A stretch of DNA of 32,778 nt, from positions 1-32,778 of the forward strand of contig JAPSFM010000054.1 of the NCBI GenBank assembly GCA_035063885.1, in the 5' to 3' direction. The position numbers were made by a program, and so were the translations under genes. The notes under the pieces are model-generated. The model had not been told where the DNA came from, did not search any database, and saw only the letters and a program-made list of their open reading frames with translations. This document shows, in pieces, positions 1 through 9,184 of this stretch. This DNA comes from CAADGY01 sp900696665. Lineage in GTDB: Bacteria > Acidobacteriota > Terriglobia > Bryobacterales > Bryobacteraceae. How positions within the stretch are numbered: position 1 is the stretch's first letter; each line of letters opens with the position of its first letter.

Positions 1-7
1 CATCCGT

Positions 8-29
8 CCCTTAAGCCCCCCTTAAGCCC
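8..29. repeat. Perfect tandem duplication of an 11-mer
   Basis: The 11-mer CCCTTAAGCCC occurs twice back to back at 8-18 and 19-29. Nothing else recognisable was seen in the stretch 1-138. It may be the tail of something that begins before the window; no function can be assigned. Confidence 0.6.
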
Positions 30-138
30 ATGTACTCACACCTTTGGCCATCTCGCTCGCAGAATCGGCACTCAACCCTGAGTTCTCACACGCGCCTACC
101 GTCCCGATGCGAAGTTCCTGGAATTCCGCCGCGGTGCA

Positions 139-168
139 TTGACAGATAATCCCATCCGCTGATATAAA
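139..168 (+). promoter_or_regulatory. Sigma70-type promoter of the first TonB-dependent receptor
   Basis: A perfect -35 box TTGACA lies at 139-144 and a -10 box TATAAA at 163-168, with an 18-base spacer. Transcription would begin near 175, leaving a leader of about 35 bases before the GTG start at 211. This is the strongest promoter seen in the window, suggesting that the receptor and the oxidoreductase behind it are transcribed together. Confidence 0.75.
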
Positions 169-210
169 TGAGCGGTAAAAACTCGCTACTTGCTCAGGGA
201 GAGAATACTT

Positions 211-3200
211 GTGTTTCGACTTACCGCACTGACTGTTGTCATTCCACTACTTCTGCACGCACAGCAGGGCAGCGGCACCATCTCCGGAACCGTCACGGAC
301 CCGCAAGGCGCGCTGATGCCGGGCGTTCGGATTGAAGTTCGCAATACCGGGACGAATGCGGTGTTTCGCACCACAACCAATGACCAGGGCCTCTATACGG
401 CTCCCGCGCTTCCAGTGGGCGGATATGAGGTCGCAGCGGAATCGGAAGGATTCAAGCGCGCAGTCCGCAGCGGTATCACGCTTCAAGTCGACCAGAGAGC
501 GGCTGTCGACTTTACTTTATCGCTGGGACAGGTTACCGAAGCGGTCGAGGTGACCGGCGAGGCGCCGCTGGTGGACGCCGGCAGCGCCACAGTCGGCAAA
601 GTAGTGGAGAACCGGCGTGTTCAGGAATTGCCGTTGAACGGCCGAAACGCGCTTTCGCTGACGCTGTTGACGCCCGGTGTACGCTCGAACTCCGCTTCCA
701 GCAGCGGTTTTGGAGATCGCGGCGTGGAAGTCTCCTCGATCAGCATCAACAACGCGCCAAACGCGATGAACGCGCAGGTGCTCGATGGAGGTAACAATGT
801 CCAGACGTACCTGGGTGAAGTGAACATGAACCCGGCAGTGGACGCGGTTGAGGAGTTCAAAGTGCAAACCAACACCATGTCCGCCGAGTTCGGATTCACG
901 GCCGGGGGCGTGATCAACCTGGCGACCAAATCCGGCACGAATTCACTTCACGGAACACTATATGAGTTTCTGCGCAATGACAAACTCGATGCGAGGCGGG
1001 CGTTCGCGGTGGAAAAGGGCGTTTTCCGTTACAACCAGTTCGGCGCCTCCGCCGGCGGTCCGGTCATCAAGGACAGGACCTTCTTCTTCGGTAACTGGGA
1101 GAAGTGGATCTTCCGGAAAGCGGTGCCCAAGATCGGAACATTCCCGACGCTCTCACAGCGGCAGGGCGATTTCTCTGATCTGTTCGATTCCCGTGGCAGG
1201 CAGGTGCCCATCTACGATCCGGCCACTACGGCGCCGAATCCGCAAGGCTCGGGTTTCATCCGTCTGCCTTTTGGGGGCAACCGGATTCCGTCCAACCGGC
1301 TCGACCCGGTTGCCTTGAACATTCAGAACTTCTATCCGGAGCCGAACCGTACCCCGTCGGACCCGTTTACCAACACGAACAACTACCAGCGGAATGCCTC
1401 CGAAGAGCGCTCGTCGCAGCAGTTCACCTTCAAAGTCGATCACCGTCTCTCAAATAGCAACACACTCTTTGGCCGGTACTCGCGCTATGGCCACACGACG
1501 GACGGTGGCGCGCCCGACGTCGGCACGACCGGGATCTATCCCGATCCCGTGGTTTCAAAGCGGGATGACAAGCTGAAAAACCATAACGCGCTGCTCTCCG
1601 ACACACATATTTTTTCGCCGTTCTTGCTGAACGAGTTTCGCCTGGGACTTACCCGGTCCACTTTTCCTTTCCAGGTGAGGAGCTTTGGGGGCAATTGGCC
1701 GCAGAAACTGGGCTTCCCCCCTGTCGTGCCCAACGACACGTTTCCCCAAATAAGCAATGGAACCCCGGCATTCAACACGGGGACAGCGGGCTTCCGGGGC
1801 AGCATCTCCTGGCAGATCTTCGACATGCTAACGCGGATTCAGGGCGGTCATACGATGAAGTTTGGCGTCGAACACCGGATCATTCGCGGCAATAATTTCC
1901 AGCGCTCCAGCCCGTCGGGAAATTTCAGTTTCAACGCAGGGCTGACCGGCAACCCTCTTGCGCCATCGGGAACCGGATCTTCTTATGCTTCGTTTCTTCT
2001 CGGCGAGGTAGCCAGTGCCAGTGTAACAACACATCTTGGAGCCGCATTCCACGGCTATGCTACCAGCTTCTTTTTCCAGGACGATTGGAAAGCGACAAGG
2101 AGGCTGACGCTGAACTTGGGTCTTCGCTACGATTTTCAACAGCAGCCGGTGGAGCGGTGGAATGGGATTTCGAACTTCGACCCATCAGGTATCGATCCGG
2201 AAACGGGGCTCAAGGGCATCATGGTGTATGCCGGAGTGGATGGCCAGCCCCGCTCCTTCCGCAAGGACGACAAGAACGATTTCGGCCCCCGCATTGGGTT
2301 TGCCTACGATATTGCGGGCAACGGACACACGGTGATCCGCGGCGGGTTTGGCATTTTCTATCCGTGGATCTTCAACACGCTATTTTTCGGAAGCACGACT
2401 GGTTTTGCCAGCACGCCAACCAGCTATACTCCGGTGGGAGGCTCCAATTTCGCCGCTTTCCGGCTTAAGGATGGCTTTCCGTTCGCCCCGATTCCACCGA
2501 TGGGCTCGGCTCTGGGGCCGGGGGCATTTCTCGGTCAGAGCGTATCGATGGCTGAATCCGATGGGTCCACCCCAACGTCCCTCCAGTGGAATCTTTCCCT
2601 GCAGCAGCAGCTAAAGGGAAACTGGCTGGTGGATGCAACCTATTCCGCCAATCGCGGCTATCATTTCATCGGGTCCGGCTACGATTTAAACCAGCTTGAT
2701 CCGGTTCATGACTCGCTTGGTCTCGCGTTACAGGATCGCGTGCCGAACCCCTATGCCGGCATGGTGCCGGGTGCGCTGGGCGCGGCCACCATCACCCGTT
2801 CACAATCGTTGCGCCCGTTCCCTTACTACAACACCATCAGCGTGAGCAGCCCCCGCTTGCACCAGTTCACTTCGCACCTGCTGCTGCTTACCGTGGAGAA
2901 GCGCATGAGTCAGGGGTTCACGATGTTGTTTTCCTACACCGCGGGCAAAGTGATCGGCAATAGCGGTGTGGGCGAACTGATCGGTTTTGCCGCTGAGAGT
3001 GCCTCCGCCGCCGGCTATCAGAATGGAAAGTTCGACCGTAGACCCGAGCGGTCGGTTGAGCCTAGAGATATTTCACAGCGAGCGGTGGTCAGTGCCCTGT
3101 ATGAACTTCCTTTCGGAAGAGGGAAAGCCTGGGATACCCGGAATGCTGTTGCCGGAAAGCTGATCGAAGGCTGGCAAGTGAACACGATCGGAACCATGCA

Positions 3201-3618
3201 GACCGGCCGCCCGCTGGGAGTTACCGGCGCCAGTAACTTTCGTGCGAATCGGCCCAACTCCACCGGCCAAAGCGCCAAACTGGACAACCCGACTGCCGAG
3301 CGCTGGTTTGATACCGAGCAATTTATCAATCCGGCGAATTTCACGATGGGCAACCTGGGCCGCCTCCTGCCCGACGTGCGTGAGCCGGGAATCGTAAACT
3401 GGGATCTCTCGCTGATCAAGAACACAGGCATTACCGAGCGGGTAAACCTCCAGTTCCGCGCCGAGGCATTCAACTTTATGAATCACGTGAATCTTGGCCG
3501 CCCAGGCACGGGTTTCTCTCCGGGACCGGATGGCAAGAACCGAAGCGGCTCGTTCGGTGTCATCACCAGTTCCGACGACGCGCGGATCATACAGTTCGGG
3601 TTGAAGGTAATCTTTTAG
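211..3618 (+). CDS. Oar-like TonB-dependent receptor with N-terminal carboxypeptidase-regulatory domain
   Basis: Predicted outer-membrane receptor of 1135 residues. The GTG at 211 is chosen because AGGGAGAG at 196-203 lies seven bases upstream and the product then opens with a clean signal peptide (MFRLTALTVVIPLLLHA). An in-frame TTG at 190 is possible but would put the ribosome-binding site inside the gene. Residues about 19-108 form a CarboxypepD_reg-like beta-sandwich (GTISGTVTDPQGALMPG, then DQGLYTAPALPVGGYEV). A plug-like region follows (RVQELPLNGRNALSLTLLTPG, then AVEEFKVQTNTMSAEFG), and then a long barrel ending in phenylalanine (FGLKVIF). Acidobacteria carry many such receptors; the substrate cannot be read from sequence, but large oligosaccharides or proteins are typical guesses. 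The next gene starts 12 bases downstream and is probably cotranscribed. Confidence 0.9.
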   Translation: MFRLTALTVVIPLLLHAQQGSGTISGTVTDPQGALMPGVRIEVRNTGTNAVFRTTTNDQGLYTAPALPVGGYEVAAESEGFKRAVRSGITLQVDQRAAVDFTLSLGQVTEAVEVTGEAPLVDAGSATVGKVVENRRVQELPLNGRNALSLTLLTPGVRSNSASSSGFGDRGVEVSSISINNAPNAMNAQVLDGGNNVQTYLGEVNMNPAVDAVEEFKVQTNTMSAEFGFTAGGVINLATKSGTNSLHGTLYEFLRNDKLDARRAFAVEKGVFRYNQFGASAGGPVIKDRTFFFGNWEKWIFRKAVPKIGTFPTLSQRQGDFSDLFDSRGRQVPIYDPATTAPNPQGSGFIRLPFGGNRIPSNRLDPVALNIQNFYPEPNRTPSDPFTNTNNYQRNASEERSSQQFTFKVDHRLSNSNTLFGRYSRYGHTTDGGAPDVGTTGIYPDPVVSKRDDKLKNHNALLSDTHIFSPFLLNEFRLGLTRSTFPFQVRSFGGNWPQKLGFPPVVPNDTFPQISNGTPAFNTGTAGFRGSISWQIFDMLTRIQGGHTMKFGVEHRIIRGNNFQRSSPSGNFSFNAGLTGNPLAPSGTGSSYASFLLGEVASASVTTHLGAAFHGYATSFFFQDDWKATRRLTLNLGLRYDFQQQPVERWNGISNFDPSGIDPETGLKGIMVYAGVDGQPRSFRKDDKNDFGPRIGFAYDIAGNGHTVIRGGFGIFYPWIFNTLFFGSTTGFASTPTSYTPVGGSNFAAFRLKDGFPFAPIPPMGSALGPGAFLGQSVSMAESDGSTPTSLQWNLSLQQQLKGNWLVDATYSANRGYHFIGSGYDLNQLDPVHDSLGLALQDRVPNPYAGMVPGALGAATITRSQSLRPFPYYNTISVSSPRLHQFTSHLLLLTVEKRMSQGFTMLFSYTAGKVIGNSGVGELIGFAAESASAAGYQNGKFDRRPERSVEPRDISQRAVVSALYELPFGRGKAWDTRNAVAGKLIEGWQVNTIGTMQTGRPLGVTGASNFRANRPNSTGQSAKLDNPTAERWFDTEQFINPANFTMGNLGRLLPDVREPGIVNWDLSLIKNTGITERVNLQFRAEAFNFMNHVNLGRPGTGFSPGPDGKNRSGSFGVITSSDDARIIQFGLKVIF

Positions 3619-3630
3619 TGAGGACTTGAG

Positions 3631-5580
3631 ATGAAGAGACGCGATTTTATGGCGGGTCTCGCAATGGGGCCGTACTCGATCGTTGTGTTGGCGGACCAGA
3701 TTCCGCCGGCCGCAGCGCCGCCTCCATCACCGGATGAAATCCGCCGGCAGATGGATCGCATCGCTCCGCCAAAGGCCGGCCGCGTGTCCGGCGAACCTCA
3801 CATGGACCTCGTCGATCTGGAAACCGATTTCCTGGTCGCCGGCGGAGGACTGGCGGGGGTGTGCGCCGCCATCACGGCGGCACGTCATGGCGCCAAGGTG
3901 ATTCTGGTACAGGACCGTTCACGGCTGGGCGGCAATTCCTCGAGTGAAGTGAAGATGCACGTGTGCGGCTCGCACGCGCTACCCGGCTGGCGCGAAACCG
4001 GCCTGGTGGAGGAGTTGCGGATCGAGGATGCCGTCCACAATCCGCAGCGCTCCTTCGAGATCTGGGACCTCATGCTCTACGACAAGGTGCTTTCGGAACC
4101 GAACATCACCCTGCTGCTCGAAAGCACGCTTTACGGCGCGAAACGAAAAGGCAATCGGATTGAAGAGGTCATGGTTCGCTGTGACAAGAGCGAGATCGCT
4201 TACCGGATCAAGGCGAAGTATTTCTGTGACGCCACCGGCGACTGCCGGCTGGGACTCGAGGCGGGCGCTGAAATGCGCACCGGCAGGGAAGCACGAAGCG
4301 AATTCAACGAATCGCTGGCCATGGAAAAAGCCGACGACGAGACGCTGGGCAGCAGCATCCTTTTCACATCGCGCCTGTTCCCGCGCCCCATGCCGTTCAA
4401 GCCTCCCCAGTGGGCGCGAAAGATCACCCGGGAGCATCTGCGGATGCGGCGAATCACGGAATGGGATTACGGCTACTGGTGGATCGCCTGGGGCGGTGAC
4501 AAGAATACCATCCGCGACAACGAGCGCATCCGCTTCGAGTTGCTTTCGATTGTGCTCGGTGTCTGGGACTACATCAAGAACAGCGGCGATTTCCCCGATG
4601 CCGCGCACTGGGCGCTGGACTGGGTAGGCATGATGCCCGGAAAGCGCGCCAGCCGCCGCATGGTTGGGGATTATATACTCACCGAGCACGATCTCATTCG
4701 GGGAGACATCGAAGATGCCGTCTGTATCGGCGGCTGGCCGATGGACGACCATCCCCCCGAGGGGTTTGATCGCCCGGACTTGCGGCCCAACGTAGCTGTT
4801 CAATTGAAGGAAGCCTACAATATCCCGCTACGTTCGCTGTACAGCAAGAACATCTCGAATCTGTTCATGGCAGGCCGCAACATCAGTTGCTCCCACGTGG
4901 CGTTCACGTCCACACGGGTGATGGCAACCTGCGGCACGGCGGGGCAGGCTGTGGGAGCCGCCGCGGCCCTATGCGTCGCCAATGGCATCACGCCCAGACA
5001 GATTTATGAGAACAAGGAATTGCTTGCGGAACTGCAGCAGGGGCTCCTGCGCGACGATCAGACCATCAAGAACCGTACCAACAAAGACCCGCGCGATCTC
5101 GCGCTGCGGGCGAAGGTGAAGGCTTCGGGCGAAGAGTCTGGGGCGGCAGCCCTCAATATCATTGACGGCCACCTTCGCGATATTCCCGGAAAGCCGCAAA
5201 GACAGATCCACCAGTGGAACGCCCGAATGAGCGCGGACGGGGCCTGGATCGAACTGGAGTGGGACCAGCCGCAGCGCATCCGGCACGTGCAGATCACGTT
5301 CGACACGGGTTTGCAGCGCAGGCTGATGCTGAGCGCCTCCGCGTCGGTAACCAGGGGCCAGATCCGCGCTCCGCAGCCGGAAACCGTCCGCGACTACGCC
5401 ATTCTCTATCGTGGCGCCGGCTCGAGCGGCCTGGAAGAAATCGTGTCGGTCACGGACAATTACGAACGGCTCCGGCGGCACCGCTTCGAAGCGGTGGACG
5501 CCTCGGCTCTGCGCATTCATGTGAAAGCCACCAATGGTGACGATTTCGCCCGCATCTATGAAGTGCGCTGCTACGCCTGA
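3631..5580 (+). CDS. Tat-exported FAD-dependent oxidoreductase with C-terminal galactose-binding-like domain
   Basis: Protein of 649 residues. The N-terminus KRRDFM followed by a hydrophobic stretch fits a twin-arginine signal, so the folded flavoprotein probably acts in the periplasm. Residues 71-76 (GGGLAG) start a Rossmann FAD-binding fold that continues through AARHGAKVILVQ to RLGGNSS near residue 98; this matches the FAD_oxidored family (PF12831). A second dinucleotide-fold segment near residue 410 (NLFMAGRNISCSHVAFTSTR) is typical of the same family. From about residue 520 the sequence changes to a beta-rich part (WIELEWDQPQRIRHVQITFD) resembling discoidin/galactose-binding folds, possibly binding sugar. 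The ATG at 3631 has AGGA upstream and lies 12 bases behind the receptor gene. The substrate is unknown; oxidation of a carbohydrate taken up by the receptor is inference. Confidence 0.85.
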   Translation: MKRRDFMAGLAMGPYSIVVLADQIPPAAAPPPSPDEIRRQMDRIAPPKAGRVSGEPHMDLVDLETDFLVAGGGLAGVCAAITAARHGAKVILVQDRSRLGGNSSSEVKMHVCGSHALPGWRETGLVEELRIEDAVHNPQRSFEIWDLMLYDKVLSEPNITLLLESTLYGAKRKGNRIEEVMVRCDKSEIAYRIKAKYFCDATGDCRLGLEAGAEMRTGREARSEFNESLAMEKADDETLGSSILFTSRLFPRPMPFKPPQWARKITREHLRMRRITEWDYGYWWIAWGGDKNTIRDNERIRFELLSIVLGVWDYIKNSGDFPDAAHWALDWVGMMPGKRASRRMVGDYILTEHDLIRGDIEDAVCIGGWPMDDHPPEGFDRPDLRPNVAVQLKEAYNIPLRSLYSKNISNLFMAGRNISCSHVAFTSTRVMATCGTAGQAVGAAAALCVANGITPRQIYENKELLAELQQGLLRDDQTIKNRTNKDPRDLALRAKVKASGEESGAAALNIIDGHLRDIPGKPQRQIHQWNARMSADGAWIELEWDQPQRIRHVQITFDTGLQRRLMLSASASVTRGQIRAPQPETVRDYAILYRGAGSSGLEEIVSVTDNYERLRRHRFEAVDASALRIHVKATNGDDFARIYEVRCYA

Positions 5581-5704
5581 GAGACTCTCCTGGCGCCGTG
5601 ATACTGCCCGCTTTGCACCCAAAGCGAGCGTGATCCGGATCTTGCCGGGTGCGCCGGAACTCGGCCTGGCTACTGGCGAGAAAAGGTTAGCGCTTTGTGC
5701 GCCC

Positions 5705-5759
5705 GCCACTTTTGAGTGGCAGGTGACATAGAATGTAAACATACAGGCCGTGTGGCCTG
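5705..5759. repeat. Two small perfect hairpins upstream of ctaA
   Basis: GCCACT/AGTGGC (5705-5710 and 5715-5720, loop TTTG) and CAGGCC/GGCCTG (5744-5749 and 5754-5759, loop GTGT) each form a six-base-pair stem with a four-base loop. Between them lies a weak -10-like TAGAAT at 5729-5734. They could be an operator and a leader stem for the cta operon. The rest of the spacer 5581-5789 shows only a third short stem, CGCTTT/AAAGCG at 5609-5626, with no T-tract, so no convincing terminator. Confidence 0.35.
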
Positions 5760-5789
5760 GGCTCTGGGACGGCGCCTGCAACGGCTCTC

Positions 5790-6677
5790 ATGAATAATAT
5801 GTGGCTCCATCGATACGCTGTATTGCTCGTTGTCTGCACCTTATTTCTGGTTATCGCCGGCGCTTCCGTTACCAGCAATGAAGCAGGGTTATCCGTGCCC
5901 GACTGGCCGCTTTCCTACGGGCGGCTCATGCCCGAAATGACGGGTGGTGTCTTTTACGAGCACGGCCATCGCATGATTGCGACGACAGTCGGTTTCATGA
6001 CCATCATCCTTGCCGTGTGGCTTTGGCGAGTGGAACCGCGCGCCTGGCTGCGCCGTCTGGGCTGGATCGCATTAGCAGCGGTGATTTTCCAGGGCATCCT
6101 GGGCGGCATCACCGTGCTCTACCTGTTGCCGAAGGTCATCAGTATTGCACATGCCTGCTTAGCCGAACTGTTTTTTTCGCTGACCGCCGCCATCGCCCTG
6201 TTCACGTCGCCCTCTTGGAAGCGCGGGGCGGAGGTGGTGGACGATTCCGGATGGCCGTCTCTGCGCTCAATGGCCATCGTGACGCCGGTCGCAGTGCTGT
6301 CTCAGGTTGCGCTCGGTGCTGCTTACCGCCATGGGTTAATGGACATCATTCCTCACATCGTAGGCGCCAGTGTGGTTACCGGTCTGGTACTGTATCTTTC
6401 CGTCAGCTTGCTCATGCAGTACGGATTTCACCGTGGACTCCGGCGGGCGGGCCTTGCATTGACGATTGTGACGTTTGTTCAGGTATTTCTGGGAATCGCA
6501 GCCTACATCAGCCGCATCTCCACTATGGATAGCGTTTACCCGATGGCGGTGATGGTCTTTTTCACGGTGCTGCATGTAGGAGCCGGTGCGCTGACGATGG
6601 CGTCGAGTGTCTTGGCTTCGATTCAGATTATGCGAAACGTGCGGCCATCCGCTGTCGAGGTGCCTCAGACCGCATGA
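5790..6677 (+). CDS. ctaA: Heme A synthase (COX15/CtaA family)
   Basis: CtaA converts heme O to heme A by oxidising the C8 methyl group, the last step in making heme A for aa3/caa3-type terminal oxidases; it acts in the cytoplasmic membrane. The 295-residue product has about eight hydrophobic helices. The family signature EAGLSVPDWPLSYG is at residues 31-44 and EHGHR at 57-61. The four heme-coordinating histidines known in Bacillus CtaA have plausible counterparts at His60, His121, His189 and His262. The start is uncertain: ATG at 5790 or ATG at 5799, neither with a strong ribosome-binding site. Its stop overlaps the ctaB start as ATGA, indicating translational coupling and the head of a six-gene operon. 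Confidence 0.93.
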   Translation: MNNMWLHRYAVLLVVCTLFLVIAGASVTSNEAGLSVPDWPLSYGRLMPEMTGGVFYEHGHRMIATTVGFMTIILAVWLWRVEPRAWLRRLGWIALAAVIFQGILGGITVLYLLPKVISIAHACLAELFFSLTAAIALFTSPSWKRGAEVVDDSGWPSLRSMAIVTPVAVLSQVALGAAYRHGLMDIIPHIVGASVVTGLVLYLSVSLLMQYGFHRGLRRAGLALTIVTFVQVFLGIAAYISRISTMDSVYPMAVMVFFTVLHVGAGALTMASSVLASIQIMRNVRPSAVEVPQTA

Positions 6678-7534
6678 GAACGATGAGAGACTACCTCGAA
6701 CTGACCAAGCCCCGCGTCACTTGGCTGATCCTGATGAGTACGGGTGTCGGATACTTTTTCGGGCTTCGGGGCGGCTGGGATGTGTTGGTTCTGCTCCATA
6801 CCGTATTAGGAACCGCGTTGATCGCTTCCGGCACATTTACGTTGAACCAATGGTATGAAAGGGAAGCGGATTCGAAGATGCGCCGCACGCAGGCACGCCC
6901 CTTGCCCGCCGGACGCATTACGCCCCGGAAAGCATTCGCCTTCGGCGTTATCTTATCGATTGCTGGCTCGCTGGAGTTGTGGCTGGGTGCAAACTGGCTG
7001 ACATCCGTGCTGGGGCTGTTCACGCTGCTGAGCTACATCGGCGCATACACTCCGCTGAAGCAGCGGTCGCGGCATTCCACAACCATCGGCGCTATACCTG
7101 GCGCCATGCCCCCACTCATCGGATACGCAGCATCCGCCGGCACGCTTACCCTGGAAGCGTGGATTCTATTCGCAATCCTGTTTTTCTGGCAGTTTCCCCA
7201 CTTTTATTCGATTGCCTGGCTGTATCGGGAGGATTACGCGCGCGCCGGCATACAAATGCTGCCGGTCGTGGAGCCGGACGGACAATCCACGGCGCGCCAG
7301 ATCCTGATCACGTCGGTGCTGTTGATTCCTATCAGCATGCTGCCGTCGCTGTTGTCGATGGCAGGTAAGCTTTACCTGGCCGGCGCCTTTGCGCTGGGTG
7401 TGGTGTTCTTCTATTCAGGTTTGCGCGTCGCGCTGGAGCGTACCCGGGTCCGCGCGCGCGGCGTTCTCATCGCTTCCGTGCTGTATCTGCCGGCGCTGTA
7501 TAGTCTCATGCTTCTTGATAGGCCGAGCTTGTGA
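6674..7534 (+). CDS. ctaB: Protoheme IX farnesyltransferase (heme O synthase, UbiA family)
   Basis: CtaB/CyoE transfers a farnesyl group from farnesyl diphosphate to protoheme IX, giving heme O, the substrate of CtaA just upstream. The 286-residue polytopic membrane protein carries the UbiA aspartate-rich motif at residues 58-66 (NQWYEREAD) followed by RPLPAGRI, the conserved YTPLKQRS loop near 124, and the second acidic motif YREDYARAGIQMLP at 183-196. The ATG at 6674 overlaps the ctaA stop by four bases; a second in-frame ATG at 6683 is also usable. The stop overlaps the GTG of the next gene by four bases (GTGA). Confidence 0.94.
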   Translation: MRTMRDYLELTKPRVTWLILMSTGVGYFFGLRGGWDVLVLLHTVLGTALIASGTFTLNQWYEREADSKMRRTQARPLPAGRITPRKAFAFGVILSIAGSLELWLGANWLTSVLGLFTLLSYIGAYTPLKQRSRHSTTIGAIPGAMPPLIGYAASAGTLTLEAWILFAILFFWQFPHFYSIAWLYREDYARAGIQMLPVVEPDGQSTARQILITSVLLIPISMLPSLLSMAGKLYLAGAFALGVVFFYSGLRVALERTRVRARGVLIASVLYLPALYSLMLLDRPSL

Positions 7535-8442
7535 TTGTAGTTGTCGAGGACCTTTCTTACAGCTACGATTCGCGCGTCGCGATTCAGGATCTTTCCTTTG
7601 CAGTGCCCAAGGGGCAGATTTACGGCATATTAGGCCCGAACGGGGGCGGCAAGTCTACCCTCTTCCGGATTCTCTCGACAATGATGCACCCTACGTCCGG
7701 GTGTGCCTCCGTTGCCGGATTCGATGTGCGGACACATCCGGCTGAGGTGCGCCGGCGGACCGGTGTGGTCTTTCAATCGCAGAGTCTCGACAGGAAACTG
7801 ACGGTGGCGGAGAATCTGCATAGCCAGGGACACCTGTTCGGGCTTCATGGGCGCGCGCTGCAGGTCCGGATCGAGGACCTGGTTCAGCGGCTGGGTTTGT
7901 ACGGCCGCACATCCGACCTGGTCGGAAAGCTTTCCGGTGGACTGCGGCAGCGCGTGGAGATCGCCAAGGCGTTGCTGCATGAACCATCGGTTTTGCTGAT
8001 GGACGAGCCTTCCACCGGCCTTGATCCCGGGGCGCGCCGCGACTTGTGGAACTACATCGAGCGCCTGCGGCAGGAGCAGGATGTCACCGTCCTGCTGACA
8101 ACCCACATCCTGGAGGAAGCAGACCGCTGCGACCGCCTCCTTTTGTTGCACCATGGCAGGAAAGTGATCGAAGGGGCTCCCGCCGAGTTGAAGTCCCGCG
8201 TAGGGGGAGATATCGTCGTCCTGGAAACCGCCGCCGAAAACGGTTTAGAGAACTCGCTCGCGGCGCGCTTCGGCGTACAGCCGCATCGGGTGGACGGCAG
8301 GATCAGGGTCGAGATTGCCAACGGGCACCGGTTCATCGCGGAAGTAGTGGAAGCATTCCCCGGCGCCATCGAGTCCATTGCGCTGCATCGGCCCACGCTG
8401 GAAGATGTATTCCTCAGCGAGACGGGAGCGTTGTTTGAATAG
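7531..8442 (+). CDS. ABC transporter ATP-binding protein in the cytochrome oxidase assembly operon
   Basis: A 303-residue nucleotide-binding subunit of the DrrA/NodI/CcmA-like ABC-2 class. Walker A GPNGGGKST is at 35-43, the signature LSGGLRQR at 134-141, Walker B VLLMDEP at 154-160 and the switch histidine at 192 (TTHILEEAD). The C-terminal region of about 100 residues ends with RPTLEDVFLSETG, as is usual for this class. The start is a GTG overlapping the ctaB stop. It pairs with the permease encoded next, which overlaps it by eight bases. Position between heme A synthesis and copper chaperone genes suggests a role in oxidase biogenesis, for example heme or metal-cofactor handling, but the substrate is not readable from sequence. 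Confidence 0.9.
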   Translation: MIVVVEDLSYSYDSRVAIQDLSFAVPKGQIYGILGPNGGGKSTLFRILSTMMHPTSGCASVAGFDVRTHPAEVRRRTGVVFQSQSLDRKLTVAENLHSQGHLFGLHGRALQVRIEDLVQRLGLYGRTSDLVGKLSGGLRQRVEIAKALLHEPSVLLMDEPSTGLDPGARRDLWNYIERLRQEQDVTVLLTTHILEEADRCDRLLLLHHGRKVIEGAPAELKSRVGGDIVVLETAAENGLENSLAARFGVQPHRVDGRIRVEIANGHRFIAEVVEAFPGAIESIALHRPTLEDVFLSETGALFE

Positions 8443-9184
8443 CGGATTCTGGCTGCCGGCATTCACCCTGTGGCGCCGGGAATTGACACGGTTCTGGCGC
8501 GAGAAGGCGCGCGTGGCCGGATTTGTGGGCTCCCCCCTCATATTCTGGCTGGTGATCGGATCCGGTTTCGGCAACCTGTCGTTTTTCTTTCCGGGCGCGC
8601 TCACCCTGACGGTAATGTTTTCGGCCGTTTTCTCCACCATGTCGCTCATCGAAGACCGGCGCGAAGGATTTCTGCTATCCATGCTGGTTTCACCGGCGCC
8701 GCGCAGCGCTATGGTGTTGGGAAAGGTGATGGGTTCCGCGACGCTGGCATGGATACAGGGGCTGATGTTCCTCGCATTTTTCCCGTTGGCGGGCTTCCGT
8801 CCCTCTGCCGTGGCTATCGCGGAACTGGTCGGGGTGCTATTTCTGATTTCGTTCACTTTCACGTCGCTCGGGTTCCTGCTGGCGTGGCAGATGGATTCGA
8901 CGCAGGGGTTTCACGCCGTGATTAACCTGCTGCTTTTCCCGTTGTGGATGATTTCAGGGGCGATCTTCTCTATCGAAAGCGCGCACGGTTGGATGCAGGT
9001 CCTGATGCGCATGAATCCGTTAACCTACTCCCTCGCGCTGGTACGGCATTTTCTGGAGTGCAGCAATGGCGAAGGTTTGCCGCCGCTCACCATGAGTCTC
9101 GTGGTATCGCTCACCACTGGCATAGCACTCTGGATGGCGTCAACTTTCGCAGCCTCCCAGAGGACGACGAGGAACTTCGGATGA
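8435..9184 (+). CDS. ABC-2 type transporter permease, partner of the preceding ATPase
   Basis: A 249-residue membrane protein with about six hydrophobic segments (for example SPLIFWLVIGSGFG near residue 33 and FHAVINLLLFPLWMISGAIF near residue 160), matching ABC-2 permeases. The TTG at 8435 is preferred: GGGAG at 8424-8428 lies six bases upstream and the product begins MNSGFWLPAFTLWRREL, as usual for the family. An ATG at 8378 is in frame but would overlap the ATPase gene by 65 bases. Its stop overlaps the next start as ATGA. Cytosolic loops carry an EDRREGFLLSML segment typical of these permeases. Likely forms a homodimer with two ATPase subunits; the cargo is unknown. Confidence 0.87.
   Translation: MNSGFWLPAFTLWRRELTRFWREKARVAGFVGSPLIFWLVIGSGFGNLSFFFPGALTLTVMFSAVFSTMSLIEDRREGFLLSMLVSPAPRSAMVLGKVMGSATLAWIQGLMFLAFFPLAGFRPSAVAIAELVGVLFLISFTFTSLGFLLAWQMDSTQGFHAVINLLLFPLWMISGAIFSIESAHGWMQVLMRMNPLTYSLALVRHFLECSNGEGLPPLTMSLVVSLTTGIALWMASTFAASQRTTRNFG

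Noticed and set aside
8944..9180. In-frame extension of the SCO1 protein upstream of 9181
   Set aside because: It would overlap the permease gene by over 230 bases and would bury the lipoprotein signal inside the protein.
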